NCBI GenBank assembly: GCA_016711125.1
Contig: JADJTQ010000005.1
Coordinates: 744,001-808,000 of the forward strand
Reading direction: 5' to 3'
Source: Saprospiraceae bacterium
Lineage (GTDB): Bacteria; Bacteroidota; Bacteroidia; Chitinophagales; Saprospiraceae
DNA length: 64,000 nt
The stretch's first letter is position 1. The number at the start of each line of letters is the position of its first letter. The notes beneath the pieces are model-generated. The model searched no databases and was not told where the DNA came from. It saw nothing but the letters and a program-made list of their open reading frames with translations. Below are positions 39,401-49,303 of this stretch, in pieces. Both the position numbers and the translations under genes were made by a program.

Positions 39401-39672
39401 TTCTAGGATCAGCAGCCTGTGGGCCCGTCCCGTGCACACCTACCATGGTAATCGATGCTACTTTTTTGGCTAATGATCCACATCAGATGCTTTTCCATGC
39501 GGGAAAGAAGCTATCGTCAGACGGCATTATCACGAGTGGTGAAAACATTGACTTCAGAGCCGGTGAAGAGGTGGAATTACTTCTGGAATTTGAAGTCCAG
39601 TCAAATGCTATAATGACAATTGCCATTCAGGACTGTATTCCTGCAGGTGGTCAAACTCAAATAAAGAATTAG
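36487..39672 (+). CDS. Secreted HYR protein with a 96-residue YSGGD repeat and coathanger-like module
   Basis: 1061 residues, intact. A signal peptide (SILIFFLLFLSKVIIP) lies in the first 37 residues. An HYR domain (CPPDVSLNVDPGSC) precedes six copies of a repeat of about 95 residues: CSSLDMT..., CLSDAL, FDPSTLE, DNCG, NSDC.W.F, C.VTYSGGDTEAP. The six are interrupted after the second by two HYR domains. The last HYR domain (AVCQDIEITLDSESGLASIT) and the coathanger-like module (FLANDPHQMLFHAGKK, GIITSGENIDFRAGEEVELL) close the protein and match the end of the gene at 23405-26007. The repeat is not one I can name. No LuxR gene follows; the next gene is on the opposite strand. Confidence 0.83.
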   Translation: MRVTASLVRTGSILIFFLLFLSKVIIPTRSAPKSVHAFISFYSIGLSDDLVSTYKRCFEGFFHFSKEDELNIAEETKVESSGSLSVVHDFYGSVSCPPDVSLNVDPGSCSAVTVNLGTPTCTPDCSGITIENDAPLIFPVGETLVNWTFRDSQGNTSSCSQKVTVIDNEAPHSIYPHCSYWNKSDLDMCLGEALEINADLGLLIEAQTFYFDNCGYTISFHWGTISDPTNSDCEWTIRYTFAHYDPSFNVSYCDITYSGGDRSPPELINSEVDCSSLDMTDQSICLSDALNFDPSTLELPVASLYDDGCGTVMAEFINTVADEANSDSFWVFTYEYAVKDVCHNAVSCYVVYSGGDHQQPIALCRDILILLDGQGVTTILPEQIDSGSTDDCGIAHISLSKTDFSCLDKGMQTVVLTVTDYAGNFDTCHSVVTVVDDLDPTISCPPDIYTVTEPEICFNGDLNLGSPAIGDNCNISMIQHDAPDYFPIGETLVKWTATDQSGNQSFCNQLVSVVDAEIPTTIPGASCSDLDMTGLNMGLDEAEQFNGLSLALDIFDLYQDNCGISSVGYYGFNANPQNSNCSWTLDHFYIIFDVNGLNTWCEVTYSGGETEAPELINSEIDCNSLNLISQTICLSEALSFDPSTLESAVSTLYSDNYGMVTASHSITTPGSSNNDCSWSFTFEFIIKDACENTTTCQVTYSGGDTEAPILVDSQIECSSLHDAGQNLCLSDAMTFDATSLEDSIAAIYTDCGGVQVELTNTIAGESNSDCDWSFIYQYIISDGCGNSTTCDITYSGGDTEAPRLSDNEIDCSSLDMTGINQCLGNSNGFDPVTLETSVAALHTDNCSVAIAVYTRSFAGENNSDVAWEFTHEFNVKDACDNSISCFVTYSGGDTEVPSAVCQDIEITLDSESGLASITPGQIDTGSSDNCGIATTTLDKSAFTCADVGEQSVTMMVTDNAGNMNTCPAMIMVLGSAACGPVPCTPTMVIDATFLANDPHQMLFHAGKKLSSDGIITSGENIDFRAGEEVELLLEFEVQSNAIMTIAIQDCIPAGGQTQIKN

Positions 39673-39847
39673 GGAATTATTTAAGAAAATTGCTTGTATT
39701 GTTTTTCGCAGCAATGGACTACTTGCAAAAGAGTACTAGACGGATTTATATTCCGTGTTTTCTTTCAAGACAGGGTGACGACTTTTTCACAGACCACTGG
39801 CAAAATTCTTTTGTATAGGATGAGCTATTTGGCGGACACAAGAGAGA

Positions 39848-40024
39848 GCGGAATTTACATTCTGCGGCTTTGCAAGCAAAACATAAGTTGTCGCGCTTGC
39901 GCATGGACATATGAGCCGAGCAAAGGGTGACGACTTTTCAAATTGCGCTGAGATCATGTTCCGACCAAAGGTGACACCTTTTTCTGTAGAACACAGAGAA
40001 AGCAGAATTTACATTCTGCGGCTT
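39848..40024 (+). repeat. Interspersed hairpin repeat, copies 4 and 5
   Basis: Hairpins GCGGAATTTACATTCTGC (39848-39865) and GCAGAATTTACATTCTGC (40002-40019) flank GGGTGACGACTTTT (about 39926) and AAAGGTGACACCTTT (39967-39981; arms AAAGGTG/CACCTTT around A). Open frames at 39694-39930 and 39911-40102 read through this repeat and I do not count them as genes. The block lies between convergent genes (39672 and 40144). Confidence 0.7.
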
Positions 40025-40055
40025 CTTTTTGCGATTCAATCAAATTGCGCAGGCT

Positions 40056-40092
40056 TCGGTAGCACTCTCCCCGGGCCGCGGCCGGCTACCGA
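40056..40092. terminator. GC-rich hairpin between convergent genes
   Basis: TCGGTAGC (40056-40063) pairs with GCTACCGA (40085-40092) around a very GC-rich inner part containing the palindrome GGCCGCGGCC. The surrounding DNA is much more AT-rich. Its position between two genes that converge makes a bidirectional terminator plausible; there is no T run. Confidence 0.45.
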
Positions 40093-40143
40093 TGACTTTT
40101 AAAATCAGAGGCCTTTCTGCACTGTGGTCTCCAGCTACAGACA

Positions 40144-43124
40144 CTATTGCCGCAATACCTTCCTGATCAGACGCCCATCTTTATTCTGCAAGCTCAATAG
40201 ATACATGCCAGCAGGCAGCGATGCCACCTGATTTAGTTCAACGACTTGCTTGCCTGATATCACCTGGTGCCTCTGACTTAGTACTTCCTGTCTATTTAAT
40301 TGCAATAGCTTGACCTCCACCATCTGATTGGTTTCGGAGTTTATTTCAACCGATAACCGGTGTTCAAAGGGATTAGGAAATATTCTGGTTTCAAAATTTA
40401 AAGCAATCTCATCCGCTCTGGTTGAACAAAATGCAACGATCCTTAAAGTATCTCCATATCCACTGGTATCCCGGCCACATACTGCCTGTACCTGAACCTC
40501 ATACACCTCGCAATCTTCCAGCTCACTTAATTCAAACATATTGGTTGTATCGACCACTTCCATCCATTCATCATCACCAACTTTGCGATGTCTGATCACA
40601 TAGGCAATAGCTGAGTCGACCTCCTCCCACACTACCATCGTCGAAGTACCCTGATAATTCATGGTATCCAGACCTGTCGGTAGCGGACATAACAATGAAT
40701 CAATGATGATTTCAACACAGTAGTCTTCGGCTTCACCCAAATCTATCGTAGTGGCACAACCGGAAACCATATCGTCTATCGGGTCAAAAAGCATCATGAC
40801 CCGGAAGCGTGTAGGGCCCACTGGTGCATTATCCGGAATTCTGATAGTCGCTTCCAACATGGTGGAAATTGCTGTATCTGATGCATACACCTGCTCATCT
40901 TCATCGTCGAAATTGCCGTTTTGGTTAAAATCGATCCAGGCAAAATAATGCTCGGCCATAGTATCAGTAGCAAAACCGGGGATCACCCTTAGTTTGTAAG
41001 CATTGCCTTGTTTTAATTGAGTTGCATTGCCCGTATAATCACCATACCCGTTGTCGTAACCCGAGGAGAGATTGATCGTGTTCAATTTCACACTTTCAAT
41101 CCATTCGTCACCAACAGCATTAACAGACAATTCACAGTAGGTGGAATCTAAACAGGCACCACAGCCTAGTGTCCTTATCATAAGAGTATCACTGGACGCA
41201 GTACCACTCCCAATACAAATTGATTGGATAAAGAGCAAGTAAGTGGTGCAACTACTGAGATCACCTATAGTGGTCGAATTGACACCTTGCGTCACAACGG
41301 CGGTATCCCATTGCACGGAATCTGAAACCTCTCCATAGATCAAAACGTATCCTACATCGGTGGTTGCACCTTGCCAACTGATATCAATGACAGTATCTGA
41401 TAACGCTTGTGCAGAGATATTTGTAACCGGCTGACAACAGCCGCCGGTCATGAATCCGATGGTTGGTGAAGTCGCACTGGTACCATCCAGACAGGTTGCT
41501 TCCAACTGATATTCATAAGTCGAACATATCTCCAGAGCAGTCAGTAAGATTGGACTACTGACACTATCCATATTTATCCACACTGTATCTCCCAATGCCC
41601 GCCAACTAAATTGCACCGAAGAGACGGAGTCGGCCTGTTGCCAAGCTATCTCTACTGAAGTTGGATCATTAGATGACACCTCTGCCTCAAGCCCAAAAGG
41701 AGCTATACAGCTTTGACAAGCTGCAAGAGTTTTATTTAGTGCGTTAAAAATATTTAATCGGCCCCCTGAAGAAATTTCCTCTGCGAGAGACGGAATTTTA
41801 TCGCTCTGGTCGAGTATCAATGACCTGGCTTGGAGTGCGGCGGCGGCGGGGTCAATTTTGGCCAGGGCAGCGAGATCTCCACAAGGCGATGAATACAAAA
41901 GTCCGATGGCTCCAGCTACGATTGGGCTTGCAAAAGAAGTACCGCTGACAAAATCGTAACCTGGGATACTGGTTGTAAATACTTGCGAACCTGGTGCGGC
42001 TATATCAATATCATGTTTTCCATATGCTGCAAATGAGCGCACATCTGATTGATTAGTTGCAGTGACGGCAATCATATAGTCACTGGCACATGAGGTGGGT
42101 ACATCCTGGATCGAATCAATATTGATGCTGGTATTGGCCGTAGCGGTGCAATTCAAAATGCCTTGATTGCCGAGGCTGTCATATATCGCACACCAGATCG
42201 GTGTTTCTTCGGGAGAAAGATCTTCATCACCATAAGACAGATTAGTTGCAACAACATAAGCTCCTCTGGCTCCACCTGTTTCATTATAGATTTTTCGTTG
42301 TTGCAGAATGTAACCGTACGCGGCAATCATGTCTGCCTCATTCAAATCAGAGTTAAAAAAAACATTCATCAGTTTGACATTCCAGTTGATGCCAGTAATA
42401 CCGATATCATTGTTTCCTACAGCACCTATGACCCCTAATATTTCCGTTCCATGCTCGTCAGGTACACCTCCTCCGAAGAGCTCCGCTTCGATATTGTCAT
42501 TAGTTTCCAGAACATTCCAGCCTCTCACATCATCCACATATCCGTTTTGATCGTCGTCGATACCATTATCTGCAATTTCATAGTTATTTTTCCATATGTT
42601 CTGTGCGAGATCCTCGTGAGTATAGTCTACTCCAACATCGATGACCGCGACTACGATGGTATCTCCCAATTGGGTCACTCCTCCCGTTGCCAGTGACCAG
42701 GCTTCTTCGGCATCTATATCTGAGTCAGCAATGCCTCTTTCCCCGTATTGATCCACTGCCATTGCTCCTGAAGCATTGGATCGTTGGGTATCCGCTTTCT
42801 TGGCTTAATAAAGTGATTCTTTTGAACAACGAAGATTTCCCTATCACCACTAAGATCGGCTATCATCCGTGCAACGTCGATTTTGCCCTCATCAAAAGTG
42901 GCCTTCCATATATGCATATGTTCACTCAAGCACTTCGTTAGCTTAAAATCAGTTTCGTGATTCTCCAGGCGAGCATGGCGTTGTGTAATGATGCTTAGGT
43001 CTGCGTCAGGGTGAACGCACAATATGATCTCTCCCGGCTTATAGGACAGGCTTTGAGCGCTGACAAGGGAGGTAACTAAGAATGAAAAGACAGTAATAAT
43101 AAATAGTACATTGATCTTCGTCAT
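40144..43124 (-). CDS. Secreted subtilisin-like (S8) serine protease with GEVED domain and T9SS sorting domain (frameshifted)
   Basis: About 993 residues. A signal peptide (VLFIITVFSFLVTSLVSAQ) and a prodomain-like stretch are followed by the S8 catalytic core with Asp about 163 (VVAVIDVGVDYTHEDL), His about 225 (PDEHGTE) and Ser about 397 (VSGTSFASPIVAGA). Fibronectin-III-like domains (about 475-675) and a GEVED domain (FAWIDFNQNGNFDDEDEQVY) follow. The C-terminal about 80 residues are a T9SS type A sorting domain (IFPNPFEHRLSVEI, LPAGMYLLSLQ, RKVLRQ). One base is missing at the G run (CCCC on the + strand, 42741-42744): with five Gs the frame joins INTG to ERGIADSD. This looks like a consensus error, giving an active exported protease. 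First residue of DxG is normal but the next is Val rather than the usual Thr/Ser. Confidence 0.86.
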
Positions 43125-43459
43125 ACGTAATAGGTTGTATGTGATGATATTTTGCTCAGGGAAGTAAATTTAGTCTAAAAATTCAAATGTTAGGTTCGAA
43201 ATTAGGCAGGGAAGGAATGGGATATTACTTTTTAACATGACTAGCTTAAAGGTACACAACATATTGAGCTTACAAAATATATGAAGTATTGATCATGTAA
43301 TAAAATGGCACTCAATTAGTTACACCGACAAAGAAGCGTCCGTCTGAATTCTTTAAATTAAAGATATTTATAATGTATTACATATTGATAATCTGATGTT
43401 TTTAATTTAAAGAAAATTGTTATATGTTTGTATAGAAAATTACCTTAAGTTTGTTGTAA
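43125..43459. other. Divergent promoter region, 335 bp
   Basis: AT-rich gap between the divergently transcribed protease and SPOR-domain genes; it must contain both promoters. No coding sequence is seen. Confidence 0.5.
43423..43430 (+). promoter_or_regulatory. Possible Bacteroidota -7 promoter element
   Basis: TATGTTTG matches the TAnnTTTG consensus of Bacteroidota housekeeping promoters and ends 29 bp before the ATG at 43460. A convincing -33 TTG at the usual spacing is not apparent, so this is tentative. Confidence 0.3.
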
Positions 43460-44686
43460 ATGCGAACATTTCCAGGTCTCATCATCTCGTTGTTCTCCCT
43501 AACGACGGCGGCTCAGACGGCTTCGCTGGCGGATAGCTTTATACCAACTGAGTCTTCCATTGCCCTGAATCCGATCACCAAAAAAGTACGGATCACTGTC
43601 AAAGACATGAAGACCAAAGAAAGCATTCCGTGCTTTACGATTGATTTTAGCTCATGTGGTCATCCTGTATATGAAAGTAGTAATGAGGGTCTTTTTTCGA
43701 TGGAAACGGTTGAGGGCTTTGCCTGCTACGTTCGCATAGCCAAGCGAGGTTATGCCAATCTCGATCTCATGGTCGACTATGATAAAATACCTGGTGATGG
43801 CAAAACATACAACATTTATTTAAGCCGGTCACCCAACTCCTTCAGTGGTCATATTAGAGATACTGTTGATGGTAACCTATACGTTTCAGGTGCTAATCTC
43901 GAACTGAGATCCCTTCAGGATAAGTACATACAACGGGTAGAGTCAAATAATCAGGGCGAATTTTCCATCTACCTGACACCGGATACCGATTATGAAGTCT
44001 TTGTCCAGCATCCGGATTATCATCCTTATCAAAACAAGTTTAAAACCGGCAGTGAATTGGATGGCCTTGAATTAAAGCGTGTTTACATTTCGAGAATCGA
44101 TCACAAAAAAATTCCGTCAAGGTTGGGTACGGAAGTTGCCGTTATGCGTAAAGACAAAAGACTGGAAGGCATCAATTACTATAGTGTTCAGATTTTGGCA
44201 AAGCACTCCACAGAAATCAATCTTGTCGGCTTCAAGGACCTGGAGCAGTACGGTGAAGTATTTTTAGAAAAGGACGGTCTGGTCAGTAAGGTGAAAGTTG
44301 GAAAGTTTTTCGATCGATCCATGGCTGAGAGAGCACTTTCAAAAATTAACAATAAACCCGCCTATCACGATGCTTTTTTGACCCAGTCACTTGCAGGTAA
44401 CATGAATCATAAAAAGCAGGAAAGAGTGCTTCAGGTCCGCGAAGCGGGTTATATGGTTCGTCTCGCTTCTTATCTCAACCCGGATATATTTGATGGTACT
44501 AAAGTAGAGATGCTGGGAAAACTCTCGTCGGTACAAAAAAATGAATGGACCATCATGCTGCTGAGCGGATTTGATTCTTTAGATGAAGCCAGGATAGTAG
44601 AATCCAGGGTAAAAGACCTTGGTTTCAAATCTGCCTATGTCGTGCAATACAATGGTGAACAGCTTCAAAAAGTACCAAGAAGTTAA
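43460..44686 (+). CDS. Exported protein with carboxypeptidase-regulatory-like and SPOR-like domains
   Basis: 408 residues. A short signal peptide (GLIISLFSLTTAAQTAS) is followed by two transthyretin-like beta-sandwich domains of the carboxypeptidase regulatory type (about 45-125: VRITVKDMKTKESIPCF; about 130-210: FSGHIRDTVDGNLYVSGANL, with NNQGEFSIYLTPDTDY). The C-terminal half contains two SPOR-like units (about 241-305: YYSVQILAKHSTEIN, VKVGKFFDRSMAERALSKI; about 330-400: YMVRLASYLNP, IMLLSGFDSLDEARIVESRV). SPOR domains bind denuded peptidoglycan at division sites in many bacteria, so a periplasmic, cell-wall-associated role is likely. It is divergent from the protease gene and convergent with miaE. 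Confidence 0.7.
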   Translation: MRTFPGLIISLFSLTTAAQTASLADSFIPTESSIALNPITKKVRITVKDMKTKESIPCFTIDFSSCGHPVYESSNEGLFSMETVEGFACYVRIAKRGYANLDLMVDYDKIPGDGKTYNIYLSRSPNSFSGHIRDTVDGNLYVSGANLELRSLQDKYIQRVESNNQGEFSIYLTPDTDYEVFVQHPDYHPYQNKFKTGSELDGLELKRVYISRIDHKKIPSRLGTEVAVMRKDKRLEGINYYSVQILAKHSTEINLVGFKDLEQYGEVFLEKDGLVSKVKVGKFFDRSMAERALSKINNKPAYHDAFLTQSLAGNMNHKKQERVLQVREAGYMVRLASYLNPDIFDGTKVEMLGKLSSVQKNEWTIMLLSGFDSLDEARIVESRVKDLGFKSAYVVQYNGEQLQKVPRS

Positions 44687-44780
44687 AAGTATCCCGCTTA
44701 GATAGATCCTGTGACCAAGCGGTGCATAATTTCGCGACCCGGCCCGTGGTGGACCGGCCGTTGAAAGGTCTTACATCATT

Positions 44781-45362
44781 TTAGTGCATGCGATCACCTC
44801 TCAATTCTAATGACTGGACTATCTCCGCTTCTTTGTCCAGGTATTCCTGCCAGCGAGCTTTCACCTTGTCTTCACCACAATAGAATTTTGCCAAATCGAT
44901 GAAAAGGCGGTAGTGGCCAGCCTCAGACACCATAAAGTGATGATAGAATTTCTTAAGGTCATCTTCTTGTAATTGGAGAGAGAGTAGGCGGAATCTTTCA
45001 CAACTTCTGGCTTCAATCATTGCACAGGTCAGTAGTTTTTCCAGTAGTCTGTCTTCTGGACTTCCACCCTTTTTCTGGCTATCCAATAAAGCATTCACAT
45101 AAAGGTCCCTACGCTGTCTTCCCAGGTTTAGATTTCTCTTCTTCAGTTCTGCCAATACCTGGCGAAAATGCCCCCATTCTTCGGTAACGATTGGAGCGAG
45201 GTCTTCAATCAGACGGGTGTGTTGGGGATACATTTGAATGAGACTGATGCAGGATGTAGCTGCCTTCTGCTCACAATATGCATGATCGGTTAAGATTTCT
45301 TCCAGACTCTTTTCGGCAAGATTGACCCACCTGGGATCCGTGGGTAATTGCAAACCAAGCAT
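44781..45362 (-). CDS. miaE: tRNA-(ms2io6A)-hydroxylase MiaE-like
   Basis: 193 residues, the family's usual length. It is a ferritin-like four-helix protein with diiron ligand motifs (ILTDHAYCEQKAA, TEEWGHFRQVL, MIEARSCERFRLL, VSEAGHYRLF). The family hydroxylates the isopentenyl side chain of 2-methylthio-isopentenyladenosine at tRNA position 37. In Bacteroidota the exact substrate is less well established. It is transcribed with the hypothetical gene upstream, whose stop codon is 3 bp before this ATG, so the two are probably one operon. Confidence 0.88.
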   Translation of the reverse strand: MLGLQLPTDPRWVNLAEKSLEEILTDHAYCEQKAATSCISLIQMYPQHTRLIEDLAPIVTEEWGHFRQVLAELKKRNLNLGRQRRDLYVNALLDSQKKGGSPEDRLLEKLLTCAMIEARSCERFRLLSLQLQEDDLKKFYHHFMVSEAGHYRLFIDLAKFYCGEDKVKARWQEYLDKEAEIVQSLELRGDRMH

Positions 45363-45365
45363 GAA

Positions 45366-47000
45366 TTATTTACTGTTTAGGCAATCGAATTGATTGGTGA
45401 AAAAATCGATATTGTAGACCTCATAATCTTCATATCCCGAAGACCAGACCACTCTGACCTTGTCAATACCGCTCTTCAGTAATAGCTTTTCTTTTTGATA
45501 CTCAATCGGATATCTCACCTTATAGACTGTTTTACCCGATTTCGGATCAAGTAGTCCTTGATTTTCGGATTGCGTAAACAGTGAAACCGTCTCGCCATCC
45601 AACAATTTTAGATTTAATAGGCTTCCATTCTTTATGTATCCATATTCACGATTCGCATTTTTTGATGCAATGCTAAAGACAAGTGTCAGGTAACGAAATC
45701 CCCCGGAAATACTGGTGAGATAACCCCGGCAAGACATATAGTCCTGGTCTTTCAGGTATGATTTTAATCGTTCGTCGGTGTAGCTAAAAAAGAGTTCATC
45801 TTTCAATTCTTTCTTTTGAGTCTTCGTAAATTCATCGATACCGTGAAATGAAAATTCACAACGGTATTCTGGTGACTTACCAGCTAGTGCAGAAAACCAA
45901 TGATTTTCATTTACTGCACGTTGTGGTGTCATGGTTTTTGCTGGATTGAAAGGAGTCGCTTCTTCCTGTTTTTGCTCGAGGTTACTTTGATCAGAAAGAT
46001 CTGTTTTAAACGCCACACTGTCTTGTTCTCTTTGGGCGACCTGGTCGGGAGTCCGACTTAAATCACGTTTTAGCTCCTGCATAAGTGGCTCTGCTATTGA
46101 GTCTGTGGTTTTAGTTTCTTCATTGGGGTTCATCGAATTCGACGGCAAGTTTTCTGAGACTACGGCCACCGAGTCCCGATTATTTTCCGGCTTGTTACCA
46201 TTATTTGAGCTTGGCACCGGTTGAGCGTAGGATATTTCTGCACTTGTGTCGGGGTTGATTGCATTGGAAGAAACGGTATCAACTATCGTTGTATCAATAG
46301 GTAGTTGTGAATTGCTTAATGAATCACGTTCTTCTGATTGTCCGATTCGTACTTTTTCTGTTGACGGATACGAAGGTGGATTTTCGCCAGACATACCATC
46401 TTTTTGTTGAACTGACGGATATTTGTCAGCTAGCATATCTTCCTGCTCCCTAAGGTCTGCTTCTGTGTTGAGACCGGGTACGTAGATCTTTGCCAGTTTA
46501 GCATCTTTTTCAGATTTACCTACCTTTAAGATCTTTTTGATTAGTGTCCTTGCATATGAAAGGCGACGTTGTTCATTCTGCCTTTGGTCTGTTAGTAGTT
46601 TAAATTCGGCTTTTGCCTGGTTGACACCTGTTGTATCATTGATGTTCTCAAAAGATAAAATCTGATCTTCCAGCGAATGGGCTCTGATACTGCTTGCATC
46701 CACCTTATCAAGCATTTGAGATTCGTATCTGACCGCCGCAGCAATATACTTTTGAAACAAAACGTAGTCATAGACAGTTCTCTGATCATTTGACAAAGTA
46801 TCATTCACTAATTCGTCGCTCTTCGAAATGTCTTCCCACAGATCATTTTCCAACATGGAGTCTCGACCTTCATAATAACGCCAGGTTCCATCTTCATACT
46901 GGATTATTTTTTCACCAGCGGCATTACGAACTACTTTCTGAGCTGATACTGTGTATCCAACCAAAATCAATCCAACTACGAGACAGGTTCTCAAATGCAT
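45366..47000 (-). CDS. Exported protein of unknown function, Glu/Ser/Asp-rich centre
   Basis: 544 residues from the ATG at 47000, which gives a good signal peptide (LRTCLVVGLILVGYTVSAQ); an upstream ATG at 47042 is less likely. After cleavage comes a short YEDGTWRYYEG strand, a motif seen in many Bacteroidota exported proteins. Next is a helical region (about 60-180), a long low-complexity segment rich in Ser, Asn, Glu and Pro (about 190-360), and a globular C-terminal domain (about 370-540) with AGKSPEYRCEFSFHGIDEFT and YLTLVFSIASKN. I recognise no catalytic motif. It shares an operon with miaE by spacing (3 bp). Confidence 0.72.
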   Translation of the reverse strand: MHLRTCLVVGLILVGYTVSAQKVVRNAAGEKIIQYEDGTWRYYEGRDSMLENDLWEDISKSDELVNDTLSNDQRTVYDYVLFQKYIAAAVRYESQMLDKVDASSIRAHSLEDQILSFENINDTTGVNQAKAEFKLLTDQRQNEQRRLSYARTLIKKILKVGKSEKDAKLAKIYVPGLNTEADLREQEDMLADKYPSVQQKDGMSGENPPSYPSTEKVRIGQSEERDSLSNSQLPIDTTIVDTVSSNAINPDTSAEISYAQPVPSSNNGNKPENNRDSVAVVSENLPSNSMNPNEETKTTDSIAEPLMQELKRDLSRTPDQVAQREQDSVAFKTDLSDQSNLEQKQEEATPFNPAKTMTPQRAVNENHWFSALAGKSPEYRCEFSFHGIDEFTKTQKKELKDELFFSYTDERLKSYLKDQDYMSCRGYLTSISGGFRYLTLVFSIASKNANREYGYIKNGSLLNLKLLDGETVSLFTQSENQGLLDPKSGKTVYKVRYPIEYQKEKLLLKSGIDKVRVVWSSGYEDYEVYNIDFFTNQFDCLNSK

Positions 47001-47132
47001 ATAGACCTTGGCATGAAACAATTTTATAACTTGGTCCAGCATCAGATTCGACTGACTTTACCACAACAAAATTAAGTTTTTATTATCACAATTCAGAGAT
47101 CCTCCAGGTATTATATTGTTAAAATCCATTAT

Positions 47133-49277
47133 ATGAAAGCAGTTTGTTTTGGACTCACATTCCTGTTTTTAGCAGCGGGTTGCAAAGAGCCAGCAACTAA
47201 CTCTATCCTTATCTCTATGAAGATTGACTATCCGCTGACTGAACAAGATTCAGTCTTTGATGATTACCACGGACATCAGATTGCAGATCCATATCGATGG
47301 TTGGAAGATGATCATGCTGAAAATACGAAATCCTGGGTTACTGCACAAAATACGGTAACTCAACAATATCTTGATCAAATCCCATACCGGGATCTGATTA
47401 GAAAGCGACTGGAACAAATTTGGAATTATGAGCGATTTGGTACTCCGTTTAAACGAGGTGGAAAGTACTATTACTTTAAGAATGATGGGCTGCAAAATCA
47501 AAGCGTACTTTATGTACAGGAATCGCTTGAGGCACCAGCTGCAGTGGTGCTTGATCCAAATTCTTTTTCTGTTGATGGTACTATTTCACTTGGCTCGATA
47601 TCTTTTAATCACCAGGGGAACAAATTGGCTTACCAACTGTCGGAAGGGGGTAGTGACTGGCACACTATATATGTCAAGGATTTAACCAGTGGTAGCCTTC
47701 TGGCTGATAGAATTGAATGGGTGAAGTTTTCCGGGATCTCCTGGGCCGGTGATGGGTTCTTTTATAGTCGTTTCCCCACTCCCTCCGCATCAGATAAGCT
47801 CTCAGGTCAAAATAACTACCACAAAATATACTATCATCAACTTGGTACGGACCAGTCTGATGACCGATTGATCATCGAAGATGCAGCAAGAGCACAGAGA
47901 AACCACTATAGCATGACGACAGAAGACGAAAGGTTTCATTGTATATCACTTTCGGAATCTACGAGTGGAAACGCATTGTATGTCGACGATTTACATCATA
48001 AAGGTAAAAGGATTGTGGTAGAAGAGACCCTCGAAAGTGATCTTGAGGTGGTGGATAATGTTAATGAAATACTGTTTATTCGAACCAATCAGCAGGCACC
48101 TAACTGGAAATTGATTGCCATTGATATGAATGCTGCTGATAAGTCTAATTGGAAAACGATTTTGCCAGAAAGTGATGAAGTGCTGAGTGGCGTGCAACTG
48201 ATTGGGCATAAGATCTTCGCAGAATACCTGGTCGATGCCAAGAGTGTCATGAAGACCTTCGACTATACTGGTCAATATCTTGATGAAGTCATTTTGCCAG
48301 CTATTGGTTCGGTTAGTGGGATTTCGGGGACGAAAGATGATCGTGAGGCATTTTATGCTTTCACTGATTATACTTATCCACTCACCATTTTTGGGTTGAA
48401 TACCGAATCATTGGAAAGCCGGGTTTTTAAAAAACCAACGGTAGACTTCAGAAGTGAAGATTATCAAACCGACCAAAAGTTTTATTCTAGCAAAGATGGC
48501 ACTCAAATACCGATTTTTATTACCTACAAAAAAGGTATTAAATTAGATGGCACAAATCCTGCTCTTCTCTATGGGTATGGTGGTTTTGATATTAGTTTGA
48601 CACCCGGATTTAGCATACCTACTTTGGTTGTTCTTGAAAATGGTGGCATCTATGCAGTGGCAAATATAAGAGGAGGAGGGGAGTATGGCAAAGAATGGCA
48701 CCTGGCAGGAACAAAAGAACGCAAACAAAATGTTTTTGACGATTTTCTGGCTGCAGCCGAATTTCTGATCCATGATAAGTATACCTCTCCTGATAAATTA
48801 GCCATTATGGGTGGGTCGAATGGTGGCCTCCTGGTCGGTGCTTCAATGACTCAACGCCCGGATCTTTTTAAGGTAGCAATTCCCAGAGTGGGAGTTCTTG
48901 ATATGTTACGTTATCACGAGTTTACCATAGGATGGGCTTGGGCCGATGATTATGGTCGCAGTGATAATCCTGATGATTTTGAGTATCTTATCAAGTACTC
49001 ACCTTTACATAATATTAGAGAGATGGAATATCCGGCTACATTTATTATGACTGCTGATCATGACGATCGAGTAGTGCCAGCACATTCTTTTAAATTTGCC
49101 GCTGAGTTGCAAAGTAAACAACAAGGCAGTAATCCGGCCCTGATTCGGGTCGAGACAAGCGCCGGACACGGAGCCGGCAAGCCAACAAGAAAATTAATTG
49201 AAGAAAATGCGGATATGTTGAGTTTTATGTTTTACAACATGAACGAAGACGTGATCTATAAAAAATTAGATAAATAA
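47133..49277 (+). CDS. Prolyl oligopeptidase (S9A), predicted lipoprotein
   Basis: 714 residues, the normal length of the family. A lipoprotein signal (FGLTFLFLAAGC) with the lipid-modified Cys at about residue 17 anchors it in the membrane. The N-terminal region (DYHGHQIADPYRWLEDDHAE) and a seven-bladed propeller precede the alpha/beta-hydrolase domain, with Ser about 562 (IMGGSNGGLLVGA), Asp about 645 (TADHDDRVVPAHSF) and His about 680 (TSAGHGAGKPTRK). It cleaves short peptides after proline, probably in the periplasm. It is divergent from the hypothetical gene at 47000 across 132 bp, and is followed 26 bp later by cdaA. Confidence 0.92.
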   Translation: MKAVCFGLTFLFLAAGCKEPATNSILISMKIDYPLTEQDSVFDDYHGHQIADPYRWLEDDHAENTKSWVTAQNTVTQQYLDQIPYRDLIRKRLEQIWNYERFGTPFKRGGKYYYFKNDGLQNQSVLYVQESLEAPAAVVLDPNSFSVDGTISLGSISFNHQGNKLAYQLSEGGSDWHTIYVKDLTSGSLLADRIEWVKFSGISWAGDGFFYSRFPTPSASDKLSGQNNYHKIYYHQLGTDQSDDRLIIEDAARAQRNHYSMTTEDERFHCISLSESTSGNALYVDDLHHKGKRIVVEETLESDLEVVDNVNEILFIRTNQQAPNWKLIAIDMNAADKSNWKTILPESDEVLSGVQLIGHKIFAEYLVDAKSVMKTFDYTGQYLDEVILPAIGSVSGISGTKDDREAFYAFTDYTYPLTIFGLNTESLESRVFKKPTVDFRSEDYQTDQKFYSSKDGTQIPIFITYKKGIKLDGTNPALLYGYGGFDISLTPGFSIPTLVVLENGGIYAVANIRGGGEYGKEWHLAGTKERKQNVFDDFLAAAEFLIHDKYTSPDKLAIMGGSNGGLLVGASMTQRPDLFKVAIPRVGVLDMLRYHEFTIGWAWADDYGRSDNPDDFEYLIKYSPLHNIREMEYPATFIMTADHDDRVVPAHSFKFAAELQSKQQGSNPALIRVETSAGHGAGKPTRKLIEENADMLSFMFYNMNEDVIYKKLDK

Positions 49278-49303
49278 TCGTTAGTCTGGTCGACATCGGA
49301 TTT

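Noticed and set aside
44733..44762. G/C-rich patch CCCGGCCCGTGG...CCGGCCG between convergent genes
   Set aside because: Only a 5-bp stem can be formed and no T run follows, so I do not list it as a terminator.
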